From: RGIG4097 sp964550635
GTDB taxonomy: Bacteria > Bacillota > Clostridia > Christensenellales > CAG-917
DNA length: 23,252 nucleotides
Assembly: GCA_964550635.1 (NCBI GenBank)
Contig: CAZJZV010000021.1
Span: 1-23,252 of the forward strand
Reading direction: 5' to 3'
Shown here: positions 6,334 through 14,543 of the stretch, one piece after another
Position numbering within the stretch: position 1 is the stretch's first letter
Layout of the letters: each line of letters begins with the position of its first letter
The notes under the pieces: generated by a model
What the model saw: only the letters and a program-made list of their open reading frames with translations
Database searches by the model: none
What the model was told of the DNA's origin: nothing
Position numbers and translations under genes: made by a program

Positions 6334-8195
6334 ACTTCCTCCATTTTACGTTCGAGTTCTTTCACTCCTTCGTCGAGAGTCGAGAGTTGTTTGTGTGCGT
6401 TGATATGTGCGGAAACTCTTGCGTGAAATTCCGCGTTATTAGAACAGGACGACGACACCGCGAGTTTGGTGTGCTCCGCCATATGCAAAACGTGATTGTC
6501 AAGCACGTCCGGAGTTACTTCGGTGGTTTCGAGAGCGAGATTTTCTCGTTGCGCCTTTTTCAAGTGCGCCTCGTCGACGTCCCTGCTTTCTTCCCAGTTT
6601 CCAAAACCGAGAATGTCGAAGAGTTTCGTTCTCGTGCGATTGCTCATCACGCCGTTTTCGTCGGTGAACAAGCCGAGTTTGATAAGGTCGTAGACCATTG
6701 CGCGACGGGTGGACAAGTCGTCCTCGATTTCATTGACGGTGTCGAAAACTATATCTTCGCTCGTCAAGTCCCCCGCACTGAAACACGCGATTTCGACGTC
6801 GCCGTTGTCCCCTGCGATACGCTTTTCTCTCTTCATCGTTGCGAATTGCTTATAGAGCCTGATGATTTGTTTGCCTATTCTTCTGACCGCGTCACGCAGA
6901 CTGTCCGCAGTAAGAGAGATACGCGCGTCGTCCTGTTCGAGAAGCAAGGAAATCGCGCTTCCCGACGATACGTTGCTCGGCACTTGCGAGTAGGTCGTGA
7001 CTTCACTGACGCCGCTTATCATCACAAATTCGTCAAGGAGTTTTTCTTCTTCCCTGCTAAATTCGGACGGCACTTGTCCCGCGTTCATCATGATAGGCGG
7101 ATTGCTACCCTGTCTATAAATCAACACTTTGCCGGGGGAAAGTCCTTCTTCTTCGAGATTATCCGTGTCGACGGAACCGTCTTCGACCGCGAGAATGCCC
7201 ATAGCGATACGGTTCATATATTCGTGTTTTCTGTTTTTGACGGTGTTGTAGGCGCGTTGCACCGGGATAATTCTCTCGACCACGCTTGCGCCGAAGAAGT
7301 TGCCCAGAGATTCCAAACACAACTGCTTTGCAAACGGATACGTGCGAGATTTGTTCTCGCCGTTGAGATAGGGAAGGTCGCCTTGATAGACGAGAGTATC
7401 CCCCGCTACGATGACGAGTTCACCGTTGGGTTTGTCGGCGGTGGGTTTTGAATATTTCTCTATGACGAGAGCGCAGTTATCCTTCTCTTCGCTGACGATT
7501 TTGGGGGTTGTCGCAGAGTAGCCGAGTCCGCCCGACGAAGTGGTCGTATCAAAGGAAAATACGTTGAGTTTTTTGCCTTCGACGGTTTTTCCCCATATGC
7601 GTTTCACGTCGTCAACCGACATAACTCTTGCGTGCATTATGGACGGTTGAGAGTCGATATCGCAAATCGCTATGTTTTCGGGGAATATCTCGAAAGGCGG
7701 ACAGACGGTTATCGACACGTCCCCTTCCTTGATTTTGCCTTCTTTTTCGAGCGCGCGCCCTTTCGTGACGTCCCATATAACCTTGTAAAAGGCGGAACCT
7801 GTGATTTCGCTCCACATATTCGCAAGGGACAAAAGTGCGGTGAAAGTGTTTTCTTCGGACACCGCTTCGAGTAGTTTCGTCGCAAGGGATGCGGACGCCG
7901 CGTCGCTATCGTCGGACGTAGACGGGCGGACGGTAGCTTTCGCCTTTACCTTCGCGAGTTTCGAGAGTCTTGTTTCCACGATAGGCGCGATATGGTTATA
8001 CACCTCTCTCGACTGCCAAAAATACTGCTTCCCTCTCTCTTCCACGTCCCCACGCGGACTGATTTCTGCGTACTGATTGCCGATGACGAAATTCATATTG
8101 AGTCGCCAATTCAATTCGATAGGACGGCGTGCTTCCTGTCTTTTCTTGAAATCTTCTATGATTTCGGTGACGATTTCGTCTTGAAACTTTGCCAT
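6330..8195 (-). CDS. Portal protein
   Basis: A 621-residue portal, the dodecameric channel at one capsid vertex through which the terminase packages DNA. Family features: the early block NWRLNMNFVIGNQY (about 26-39) followed by VYNHIAPIVETRLSKLAKVK (about 65-84), a wing/stem region with VVERIIPVQRAYNTVKNRKHEYMNR and a FVMISGVSEVTTYSQVPSNV segment of the type seen before the channel helices in P22-like portals, and a long helical C-terminus. AAGGAGGAAAAA precedes the ATG. The start lies within the end of the zinc-ribbon gene (40-base overlap), and the stop overlaps the scaffold start (ATGA). The length matches large portals of short-tailed phages. Full length and without frameshifts. Confidence 0.88.
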   Translation of the reverse strand: MAKFQDEIVTEIIEDFKKRQEARRPIELNWRLNMNFVIGNQYAEISPRGDVEERGKQYFWQSREVYNHIAPIVETRLSKLAKVKAKATVRPSTSDDSDAASASLATKLLEAVSEENTFTALLSLANMWSEITGSAFYKVIWDVTKGRALEKEGKIKEGDVSITVCPPFEIFPENIAICDIDSQPSIMHARVMSVDDVKRIWGKTVEGKKLNVFSFDTTTSSGGLGYSATTPKIVSEEKDNCALVIEKYSKPTADKPNGELVIVAGDTLVYQGDLPYLNGENKSRTYPFAKQLCLESLGNFFGASVVERIIPVQRAYNTVKNRKHEYMNRIAMGILAVEDGSVDTDNLEEEGLSPGKVLIYRQGSNPPIMMNAGQVPSEFSREEEKLLDEFVMISGVSEVTTYSQVPSNVSSGSAISLLLEQDDARISLTADSLRDAVRRIGKQIIRLYKQFATMKREKRIAGDNGDVEIACFSAGDLTSEDIVFDTVNEIEDDLSTRRAMVYDLIKLGLFTDENGVMSNRTRTKLFDILGFGNWEESRDVDEAHLKKAQRENLALETTEVTPDVLDNHVLHMAEHTKLAVSSSCSNNAEFHARVSAHINAHKQLSTLDEGVKELERKMEEV

Positions 8196-8473
8196 TTTTT
8201 CCTCCTTGTAACCGCGTGTAAACCGCCGTTGATACTTTCGTTTCTGATTTGCTCTGCGGAGATATTCGCGCCTTCGTCAAGGGACTTATGCCTGCCCTCT
8301 GCGCGAAGTATCATATTAGGCACAGCACGAGGAATAAATCTCTCGCCAAGGGAGCGATATAATTCGAGTGCGCACCTTTTGCATAAAGAAACGTGCAGTA
8401 CGTCGAGATAGTAGTCCGCATCGTTACCGCACGTTTCGCAACGGATGATTCCGTCGATTGAATAAGTTTTCAT
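8156..8473 (-). CDS. Small zinc-ribbon protein of the phage operon
   Basis: A 105-residue protein with two CxxC pairs, CETC (Cys12, Cys15) and CKRC (Cys31, Cys34), which should bind one zinc in a ribbon or treble-clef. The rest is basic and unrecognised, ending in a Lys/Ser-rich tail. The start is the ATG at 8471-8473: AAGGAGG lies five bases upstream, and the A of this ATG is the last base of the preceding TGA. A TTG one codon earlier is ignored. The 3' end overlaps the portal start by 40 bases. Zinc-ribbon proteins beside terminases may contact DNA or the packaging motor, but that is conjecture. Confidence 0.68.
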   Translation of the reverse strand: MKTYSIDGIIRCETCGNDADYYLDVLHVSLCKRCALELYRSLGERFIPRAVPNMILRAEGRHKSLDEGANISAEQIRNESINGGLHAVTRRKKWQSFKTKSSPKS

Positions 8474-8763
8474 CAAACCTCCTTATTATCGTTATCAGTC
8501 GGGTTGTCTGCGTGGAGCAAAGCAATAAGCCGACGTTTTTCTTTTTCAAGTTCGTCGTCGCTCAAATCTTCCACACCGCTACCACCGGCGATTTCAAGAT
8601 AAGTTTTCAAAGCGGTGGTGTCGGGCGGACAGTATTTGTTTGTGATTTTCTTTTTCAAAAGCACGGTATCGCCGTTTTCGTCCACGCCGTATTCTTCGGT
8701 GATTTCGTCGTAGGAATAGCCGGTAGCCTTTTTCAAAAGTGCTTTCAAAATGGTTTCGTCCAT
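8473..8763 (-). CDS. Small-terminase-like protein, lacking an obvious DNA-binding HTH
   Basis: A 96-residue acidic protein. The block KKATGYSYDEITEEYGVDEN then LLKKKITNKYCPPDTTALKT resembles the C-terminal part of Firmicutes phage small-terminase / helix-turn-helix proteins, where a K(K/R)..T...PPD.TA....L segment is common; this match is from memory. The usual N-terminal helix-turn-helix is missing, and the gene lies after rather than before the large terminase. The C-terminal third (SDDELEKEKRRLIALL) is a charged helix. GGAGAGATTT precedes the ATG; the gene overlaps the end of the large terminase by 19 bases and the next gene by one. It could be a reduced small terminase or a packaging accessory protein. 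Confidence 0.55.
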   Translation of the reverse strand: MDETILKALLKKATGYSYDEITEEYGVDENGDTVLLKKKITNKYCPPDTTALKTYLEIAGGSGVEDLSDDELEKEKRRLIALLHADNPTDNDNKEV

Positions 8764-10181
8764 AAATCTCTCCTTGAAAAACGGATGAGTTTTTCCTTGT
8801 CCTTTTCGATCTGCGTTTTATCTCTTTTTTCGGGGACTGCGGACGGGGGCAAACTCATCACCATATAGCGCAATTCGTCCATAGCGTGATCGTCGATTTT
8901 CTTTGGTCTGTCGTTCGCGCCCCACCAATAACCTTTGATTTCGCGTATCATATTCACGCAAGTTTTGAAGATATACAGTCGTGGCGGTTGTTGACACAAA
9001 AGCGACTTTACACGTTGTATTCCGCTATATAAATCCTTGTTTACGTTGGTATTGACCAAAATTCCTTTTTCATAAAAAAGTTCGGCTACGCTCTTTTCGG
9101 AGGCAAGCGTTCTTTGGTTCGAGGCACTGTCGATGAGTGCGGATAGCCTGCCTTTCGAGTCGGTGTGCCAGTTCAAAGTCTTTGCAATTTCCTTGATTTT
9201 TTCGACATGATAGTCAACGCTTTTTCCCCTTGCGTAATGCTCCCCGACAACGTACAAATTGCCGTCGTAATCCACCGCGTAAAAGTGACAACTGGTCGGG
9301 TTGTTAAGTCCCGGGTCTATCGAGATATTCGACTGCCATTCTCGCGGTATCGGGAAGGGTTCGATGACGTGCACGTCGGGATTAAATTCGGGATAGACAA
9401 GCCCTTCCCCCGTCGTGAATTTTCCGAAACGTCTGCTTTCCTGCTCGCTCTCCGACGTGATTTTGAGCATGTTGTCCACTTCGTTTTCGTCAAGGTACGG
9501 GTTGTCCTTCCATTCCATATGGATTGCCCAAACTTCGTCGTCATTTCTCTCGTTCAGTTCGATTTCGTCGTACACCCAAGTCAGTCCCTTGAGCGGCGTC
9601 ATCGTGCCGAATATGCACCCTGCGCGGTCGAACACTCTCATTCTGCATTCGCTATATATATCCTCGGGCGGCTCTTCGTCAAACCATACGAAGTCAAGGC
9701 TCGTACCCTGAAATTTTTCTCTGCCTTGGTCGCAGGATTTGAACCCTATCACCGACGTACCGCCGAATGAATTTTTGACTGCAATATGGTCGATGATGCC
9801 GTATTCGGGTGCGCCCTTTTTCCCGCTCACCATGACGATTTCTTCGATATAGCGCGGGGATAGGTATTTGAGAATTTTCGCTTGTGCGACGTCCCGTTGC
9901 ACTTCCCTTGTCAGACTCACCACCCAACCGCGCACGTTATCTTTGTTTTCGCGGTAGGGGTGAATACCGCGGGCAAGCCAAATCGTTTCGACTGCACCGC
10001 ACTCGGTTTTTCCGCTACGGTTTCCGCCGAATACCCAACGATTGCGCTTGTTCGAGCGGTGAAACGCCATTTGTTTTTGATGCACTCTGTCGCGGTTGTA
10101 TAGCGCAAGAGCGTCGTTTTGTCTAAACTTTTGTTCTCTCTCGATTTCGAGAATTTTCAAAATCAAATCCTTATCATCCAT
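8745..10181 (-). CDS. Terminase large subunit (packaging ATPase/nuclease)
   Basis: The motor that packages phage DNA into the capsid through the portal. Numbering from the ATG at 10181 (478 residues): Walker A GGNRSGKT (52-59) after the WVFGGN strand, Walker B LDFVWFDEEP (162-171), coupling motif GTMTPLKG nearby, then the RNase-H-like nuclease with SIDPG (287-291), IDSAS (350-354) and a DDHAMDELRY block (about 433-442). All catalytic motifs are present, so the protein is probably active. The start at MDDKDL is chosen because an upstream TTG at 10259 adds an atypical 26-residue hydrophobic lead. No strong ribosome binding site precedes either. It is the first gene of the head operon, and transcription probably starts in the AT-rich 10182-10310 interval shared with the divergent gene. 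Confidence 0.9.
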   Translation of the reverse strand: MDDKDLILKILEIEREQKFRQNDALALYNRDRVHQKQMAFHRSNKRNRWVFGGNRSGKTECGAVETIWLARGIHPYRENKDNVRGWVVSLTREVQRDVAQAKILKYLSPRYIEEIVMVSGKKGAPEYGIIDHIAVKNSFGGTSVIGFKSCDQGREKFQGTSLDFVWFDEEPPEDIYSECRMRVFDRAGCIFGTMTPLKGLTWVYDEIELNERNDDEVWAIHMEWKDNPYLDENEVDNMLKITSESEQESRRFGKFTTGEGLVYPEFNPDVHVIEPFPIPREWQSNISIDPGLNNPTSCHFYAVDYDGNLYVVGEHYARGKSVDYHVEKIKEIAKTLNWHTDSKGRLSALIDSASNQRTLASEKSVAELFYEKGILVNTNVNKDLYSGIQRVKSLLCQQPPRLYIFKTCVNMIREIKGYWWGANDRPKKIDDHAMDELRYMVMSLPPSAVPEKRDKTQIEKDKEKLIRFSRRDLWTKPF

Positions 10182-10310
10182 ACCCGTACCATAAAGCACG
10201 AAAGTCGCAAAATGCAAAGATTTATGCCAAAAACTTTTGCCGAAAACAAAATTCTCCAAAAAAAATGGACTTAAACTCTTTATTTTTGTTTATATATATA
10301 GTAAAATAAT

Positions 10311-11321
10311 ATGGCTATGAAAGAATTTTTGAAAATTTCGGCAATGATTCTCGTCCTTACGGTCGCACTCACCCTGACTTTAGGGTTGATTTCCTATTCG
10401 TCCACGGTAGCATTCGCGGAAGGCAACGACTTGTATGCCCACGTCGCGCCGTCAAATCTCACCGGTAGCGAGCACGCGGAAAAGTCCGCCGTCCCCGTCT
10501 ACCCCATGAGCGGTGGAAAAGTCGCAATGTTTTATCTGATTGAGAGTTACTACTACCCCGTGGTCGAAGCAAACTTCACCAAAGAAATCATGATGCTCGA
10601 CGTTGACGGACTCAATGCCTATATCGAAGTCAAGGACCTTCCCACCGCACCCGCAAGAAATTCTGCGGTGTCAAGCGACAACGCTCTCCCCACCGCTATC
10701 AACACAAACGGCGGAGTGCAAATAGGCGGAGTTACGGTCAATTCCGCGGAAGGTTGGACGGTGAAACCCATAGGACTCACCGACGACGGTTTCTACGTGC
10801 AAGCGATGAAAGACTCTCAAATAGTATTCGGCGCAGCACCCAAAACCGCATTCGTGCAAAACGCAATTTCCTATCATCCCATAGCGCAAGCAGAGCGTGA
10901 CTCTCTCATCGCGGAAGTCCCCGCGGACGAGCCCGAAGAAAGCGTATCGTCTTCTTCAAAATCTTCGGTCGCACTCCGCGTCGTGCTTATCATAGGAATA
11001 GCAATCCCCGCGGTCATCATAGCGATTCTTCTTTTCAAACCCCGCCGCAACGACAGGAGTTACGACGACAAGCGTGAAATGCGCAGACGTGAACAAATCG
11101 ACTACGACCGCGACAGAGAATATCACGAGCGCGACGACGTCAGACGCCGTGACTACGACGACGATTACTACCGCGGATACAACGACGGTCGCGACGATAG
11201 GGACAGATATAACGACAGGGATTACCGAGATAGAGATAAAGACAGAGACTATCGAGACAGGGATAGAGACTATCGCGATAGAGATTACCGCGGTTACGAC
11301 GACAGAAACGACAGAAGATAA
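10311..11321 (+). CDS. Single-pass membrane protein with Arg/Asp/Tyr-rich cytoplasmic tail
   Basis: A 336-residue protein that I do not recognise. It has a signal peptide (1-36, cleavage after AFA), an extracytoplasmic part (37-215) containing a VPVYPMSGGKVAMFYLIES segment and few charged clusters, a Ser-rich stretch, and a transmembrane helix (about 222-243). The last 93 residues are almost all Arg, Asp and Tyr, with repeats of the YRDRD type (YRDRDKDRDYRDRDRDYRD at about 305-323). The tail follows the helix and the stop-transfer KPRRN, so it should be cytoplasmic; a polyampholyte of this kind can drive condensation or bind RNA, but function is unknown. ATG at 10311, or ATG two codons on at 10317; no ribosome binding site is visible before either. 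Divergent from the phage operon, followed eight bases later by a phosphodiesterase gene. Confidence 0.75.
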   Translation: MAMKEFLKISAMILVLTVALTLTLGLISYSSTVAFAEGNDLYAHVAPSNLTGSEHAEKSAVPVYPMSGGKVAMFYLIESYYYPVVEANFTKEIMMLDVDGLNAYIEVKDLPTAPARNSAVSSDNALPTAINTNGGVQIGGVTVNSAEGWTVKPIGLTDDGFYVQAMKDSQIVFGAAPKTAFVQNAISYHPIAQAERDSLIAEVPADEPEESVSSSSKSSVALRVVLIIGIAIPAVIIAILLFKPRRNDRSYDDKREMRRREQIDYDRDREYHERDDVRRRDYDDDYYRGYNDGRDDRDRYNDRDYRDRDKDRDYRDRDRDYRDRDYRGYDDRNDRR

Positions 11322-11328
11322 GGAACTT

Positions 11329-11883
11329 ATGAAAATTTATATTGCATCTGATATTCACGGTAGCGCGGCGAATCTCGAAGAATTTTTCGGGATAGTCGAC
11401 GGCGCGCTCAAAGAAGACGAAAACACCAAAGTCATCCTTCTCGGCGACACCTACAATCACGGTCCCCGCAACCCCTTCCCCGCGGGATACGCGCCTATGC
11501 AGGTTGCGAAACTGCTCAACGACGCTATGACTTTCGTCACCGTCATCAAGGGCAACTGCGACAGCGAAGTGGACGAAATGATTTCAAATTTCCCGATTAT
11601 CGGCGATTTCAACCTTGACTGGAGCGGTCGCACGGTATTCTTCACCCACGGACACAAGTGCAATCCCGACCTTCCCCCTACGGGCGCAAAGGCGGGAGAT
11701 ATAGTTTTTTACGGACATTTTCACGTGCCGTCCGTCGTCGAAAAAGACGGCGTAACCTATATTTGCGTAGGCTCCGTCGGTCTTCCTTTCAAGGGTAGCC
11801 CGCGCGCGTATGCGGTGCTTTCTGAAGACGACGTCAAAATCAAATCCTTCGAGGGCGAAGTCCTCAACGAAATAAAACTATAA
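11329..11883 (+). CDS. YfcE-type metallophosphodiesterase
   Basis: A 184-residue calcineurin-like phosphoesterase of the YfcE/MJ0936 group, which hydrolyses phosphodiesters using two metals (often manganese). The metal-ligand motifs are all seen: DIH (Asp8, His10), GD (Asp40), GNCD (Asn76), HGH (His107, His109) and GHFH (His130, His132). The length is normal for the family. It starts at ATG 11329 with AAGGA just upstream, eight bases after the membrane-protein gene; a longer in-frame extension upstream reads through that gene's repeat tail and is not credible. The natural substrate is unknown. The next gene starts ten bases after the stop, so these genes are probably co-transcribed. Confidence 0.92.
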   Translation: MKIYIASDIHGSAANLEEFFGIVDGALKEDENTKVILLGDTYNHGPRNPFPAGYAPMQVAKLLNDAMTFVTVIKGNCDSEVDEMISNFPIIGDFNLDWSGRTVFFTHGHKCNPDLPPTGAKAGDIVFYGHFHVPSVVEKDGVTYICVGSVGLPFKGSPRAYAVLSEDDVKIKSFEGEVLNEIKL

Positions 11884-11893
11884 GGGAGTTATT

Positions 11894-13651
11894 ATGAAAA
11901 GACACATAAGATTGCGTACAAATTTTGAAGTAGGCGAAATTCCTCTCGCGGAATATCCGCGTCCCCAATTCGTCCGCGACAGTTACGTCACCTTGAACGG
12001 CAAGTGGGATTACGCCATCTACCGCACGAGCGAGAGTTTCGACGGTTATCAAGGACAAATTCTCGTCCCGTTTTCCCCCGAGTCCCTTTTGTCAGGACTC
12101 CCCGAAGGCACGATGGTTACGCCGAGCGACACACTCTACTATCACCGCACCTTCAACCTTCCCGAAGATTTCATCAAAGCGAAAACCTTCATCCATTTCG
12201 GAGCAGTGGACTATGCTTGCTCCGTCACCGTCAACGGTAAACTCATAGGCGAGCATACGGGCGGATACGTCCCTTTCACTCTCGACTTGAGCGGAGTTGT
12301 CAACGCGGGTGAAAACTCAATCGAAGTCGTCGTGACCGACCCGTCTGATAAGTCCTACCACGCAAGAGGCAAACAGGCAATCAAGCACGGCGGAATTTGG
12401 TACACCCCGCAATCGGGTATCTGGCAAAGCGTATGGCTTGAAAGCGTGCCCGCGACCTATCTCAAAGACATAACCATTCTCCCGAATATCGACGACGACA
12501 CCATCGTGTTGAAACTCGACAAGAGCGACGACACCACCGCGGAAATTCTCGTCATCGACGGAGATAAGACCATTGCGAAAGCGACCGCAAACGGCAATCT
12601 CGCAGTCATCAAACTCGACAACTACGAACTCTGGTCCCCCGACAATCCCAAACTCTACGACCTCATCATAAAAGTCGGAAACGACGTCGTAAAGTCCTAT
12701 TTCGGTATGCGTAAATTCGGGATTGTGACGGATAAACTCGGTTACAAACGTCTCGGACTCAACAACGAACCTATCTTCCACACCGGTGTTCTCGACCAAG
12801 GTTACTGGTCCGACGGTATGCTCACTCCCCCGTCCAACGCCGCCCTTGAATACGACGTCAAACTCGTCAAGTCAATGGGCTTCAATATGATCAGAAAGCA
12901 CATAAAAATCGAACCGCTCCGTTGGTACTACCACTGCGACAAAGAAGGTATTCTCGTGTGGCAGGACCTTGTCAACGGCGGAACCGCATACAATATCATC
13001 TTCATCGGCGCACTCGCTCTCTTTGAAATCCACGTCAAAGACGACAACGAACTCGCATACGCTTGCCTTGCGCGTAAAGATAAGGAAGGCAGAGATGAGT
13101 TTGAAAGAGAAATGCGTATCACCATGGACCACTTGAAGAACGTTGTTTCCCTATCCGTATGGGTGCCTTTCAACGAAGGTTGGGGACAATTCGACTCCGT
13201 ACGCATAACCGAAGAAATGAAGAAAATCGATCCGACCAGAATCATTGACAGCGTCAGCGGTTGGAACGATCAAGGCAAGAAGTCGAGCGATATTAAATCT
13301 CGCCATATCTACTTCAAGCCCATCCGCGTACCCCGCTTTGACAAGCGTTGCCAAGTGTTGAGCGAATTCGGCGGATACTCCATGCCCACCGACGGACATA
13401 TGTACTCCCCCGACAAGATTTTCGGATACCGCCTTTACAAGCACCCCGAAAAACTCGCGGAAGGTTTCAGACGTCTTTACGACAACACCATCCAACCCAA
13501 GATTGCGAAAGGCTTGTCCGCGACCGTCTACACCCAAGTCAGTGACGTCGAAGAAGAACTCAACGGACTCGTGACCTACGACCGCAAAGTCGTCAAACTC
13601 AATGCGGACGTCGTCAGAGCGTGCAACGAGAAACTCAAAATCGAAAAATAA
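11894..13651 (+). CDS. Glycoside hydrolase family 2 (beta-galactosidase/glucuronidase type)
   Basis: A 585-residue GH2 enzyme that cleaves terminal beta-linked sugars. Domains in order: an N-terminal sugar-binding jelly roll (about 25-185, with LNGKWDYAIYR, VNGKLIGEHTGGYVPF and GIWYTPQSGIWQSVWLE), a beta-sandwich (about 186-280), and a TIM barrel (about 285-585). The acid/base is Glu428 in PFNEGWGQFD, and the probable nucleophile is Glu491 in LSEFGGYS. There is no signal peptide, so it acts in the cytoplasm on imported oligosaccharides. It is short compared with LacZ and close in size to beta-glucuronidases and intracellular GH2 of gut Clostridia; the exact sugar cannot be told. GGGAG precedes the ATG. 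It is followed by a hairpin and thyA. Confidence 0.9.
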   Translation: MKRHIRLRTNFEVGEIPLAEYPRPQFVRDSYVTLNGKWDYAIYRTSESFDGYQGQILVPFSPESLLSGLPEGTMVTPSDTLYYHRTFNLPEDFIKAKTFIHFGAVDYACSVTVNGKLIGEHTGGYVPFTLDLSGVVNAGENSIEVVVTDPSDKSYHARGKQAIKHGGIWYTPQSGIWQSVWLESVPATYLKDITILPNIDDDTIVLKLDKSDDTTAEILVIDGDKTIAKATANGNLAVIKLDNYELWSPDNPKLYDLIIKVGNDVVKSYFGMRKFGIVTDKLGYKRLGLNNEPIFHTGVLDQGYWSDGMLTPPSNAALEYDVKLVKSMGFNMIRKHIKIEPLRWYYHCDKEGILVWQDLVNGGTAYNIIFIGALALFEIHVKDDNELAYACLARKDKEGRDEFEREMRITMDHLKNVVSLSVWVPFNEGWGQFDSVRITEEMKKIDPTRIIDSVSGWNDQGKKSSDIKSRHIYFKPIRVPRFDKRCQVLSEFGGYSMPTDGHMYSPDKIFGYRLYKHPEKLAEGFRRLYDNTIQPKIAKGLSATVYTQVSDVEEELNGLVTYDRKVVKLNADVVRACNEKLKIEK

Positions 13652-13666
13652 TACGGATAATACAAT

Positions 13667-13691
13667 GAACGCCGACGAAAAGTCGGCGTTC
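13667..13691 (+). terminator. Hairpin between GH2 and thyA
   Basis: A perfect ten-base-pair stem GAACGCCGAC/GTCGGCGTTC with a GAAAA loop. It lacks a T run, so it is a weak terminator or an mRNA-processing/stability hairpin separating the GH2 message from thyA, whose ribosome binding site AAAGGA follows immediately. Confidence 0.5.
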
Positions 13692-13704
13692 TACAAAGGA
13701 TAAT

Positions 13705-14535
13705 ATGAGCATAGCCGACAAAATTTTTATTGATACTTGCAGAGAAATCATCGACCACGGCACGTGGGATACAGACTTACCCGTCCGCCCTAAATGGCTT
13801 GACGGCACTCCCGCGCACACCGTCAAAAAATTCTGCATAGTCAACCGTTACGACCTGTCGAAAGAATTTCCCATTCTCACACTCAGGCGCACCCCTTTCA
13901 AATCCGCAATCGACGAAATTCTTTGGATTTGGCAGAAAAAGTCCAACAATATCCACGACTTGAAACCGCATATTTGGGACAGTTGGGCGGATGAAAACGG
14001 CTCTATCGGAAAGGCATACGGCTATCAACTCGGCGTGAAACACGTCTATCCCGAAGGGGAATTCGACCAAGTGGACAGAGTTCTTTACGACTTGAAACAC
14101 AACCCGTCGTCCCGTCGTATTCTGACGAACATCTACAACTTCCAAGACCTGCACGAGATGAACCTTTACCCCTGTGCGTACTCCATGACCTTCAACGTCA
14201 CGGGCAACAAACTCAACGCAATTCTCAACCAACGCAGTCAAGACACTCTCACCGCAAACAACTGGAACGTGGTGCAATATGCGGTGCTCGTGCATATGAT
14301 GGCGCAAGTTAGCGGACTCGAAGTCGGCGAACTCGTGCACGTGATTGCGGACGCGCACATATACGACAGACACGTGCCTATCGTTGAAGAGATTTTGCAA
14401 AATCCGCAGTTTAGCGCACCAAAATTCACGATAAACCCCGAAATCAAGAATTTCTACGATTTTACCGTGGACGACTTTGCGCTTGAAAATTATCAGTTCA
14501 ACACCCTTGACAAAAAAATCGAGGTCGCAATTTAG
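13705..14535 (+). CDS. thyA: Thymidylate synthase (Bacillus phi3T/ThyA type)
   Basis: Converts dUMP to dTMP using methylenetetrahydrofolate, releasing dihydrofolate that the adjacent folA product recycles. 276 residues. The catalytic Cys157 is in LYPCAYSMTFNV; the phosphate-binding RSQD (177-180), NNWNVVQYA (185-193) and DAHIYDRHV (216-224) motifs are present, and HNPSSRRI (132-139) matches NNPSSRRH of B. subtilis ThyA. The active-site loop has PCAY rather than the PCH of E. coli ThyA, as in the phi3T-like group, whose C-terminus NPE.K.FYDFT.DDF is also seen here. Start ATG with AAAGGA upstream. Eight bases separate it from folA, so the two form an operon. Confidence 0.96.
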   Translation: MSIADKIFIDTCREIIDHGTWDTDLPVRPKWLDGTPAHTVKKFCIVNRYDLSKEFPILTLRRTPFKSAIDEILWIWQKKSNNIHDLKPHIWDSWADENGSIGKAYGYQLGVKHVYPEGEFDQVDRVLYDLKHNPSSRRILTNIYNFQDLHEMNLYPCAYSMTFNVTGNKLNAILNQRSQDTLTANNWNVVQYAVLVHMMAQVSGLEVGELVHVIADAHIYDRHVPIVEEILQNPQFSAPKFTINPEIKNFYDFTVDDFALENYQFNTLDKKIEVAI

Positions 14536-14543
14536 GGGGCGTT

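Noticed and set aside
6231..7451. 406-residue open frame on the plus strand
   Set aside because: Antisense to portal and scaffold; no recognisable domain and no ribosome binding site.
1..10310. tRNA-Thr as attachment site of the phage operon
   Set aside because: No copy of the tRNA-Thr 3' end is found beyond the operon or elsewhere in the window, and there is no integrase.
10182..10310. Divergent promoters for the phage operon and the membrane-protein gene
   Set aside because: The interval is AT-rich and must hold start signals, but no -35/-10 pair stands out enough to annotate.
13664..13703. 12-codon frame (MNADEKSAFYKG) before thyA
   Set aside because: It coincides with the hairpin at 13667-13691 and lacks a ribosome binding site; a leader peptide cannot be excluded but is not supported.
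14163..14190. Unusual PCAY active-site loop in ThyA
   Set aside because: It differs from E. coli PCH, but the Bacillus/phi3T-type enzymes have similar sequences, so it is a known variant.
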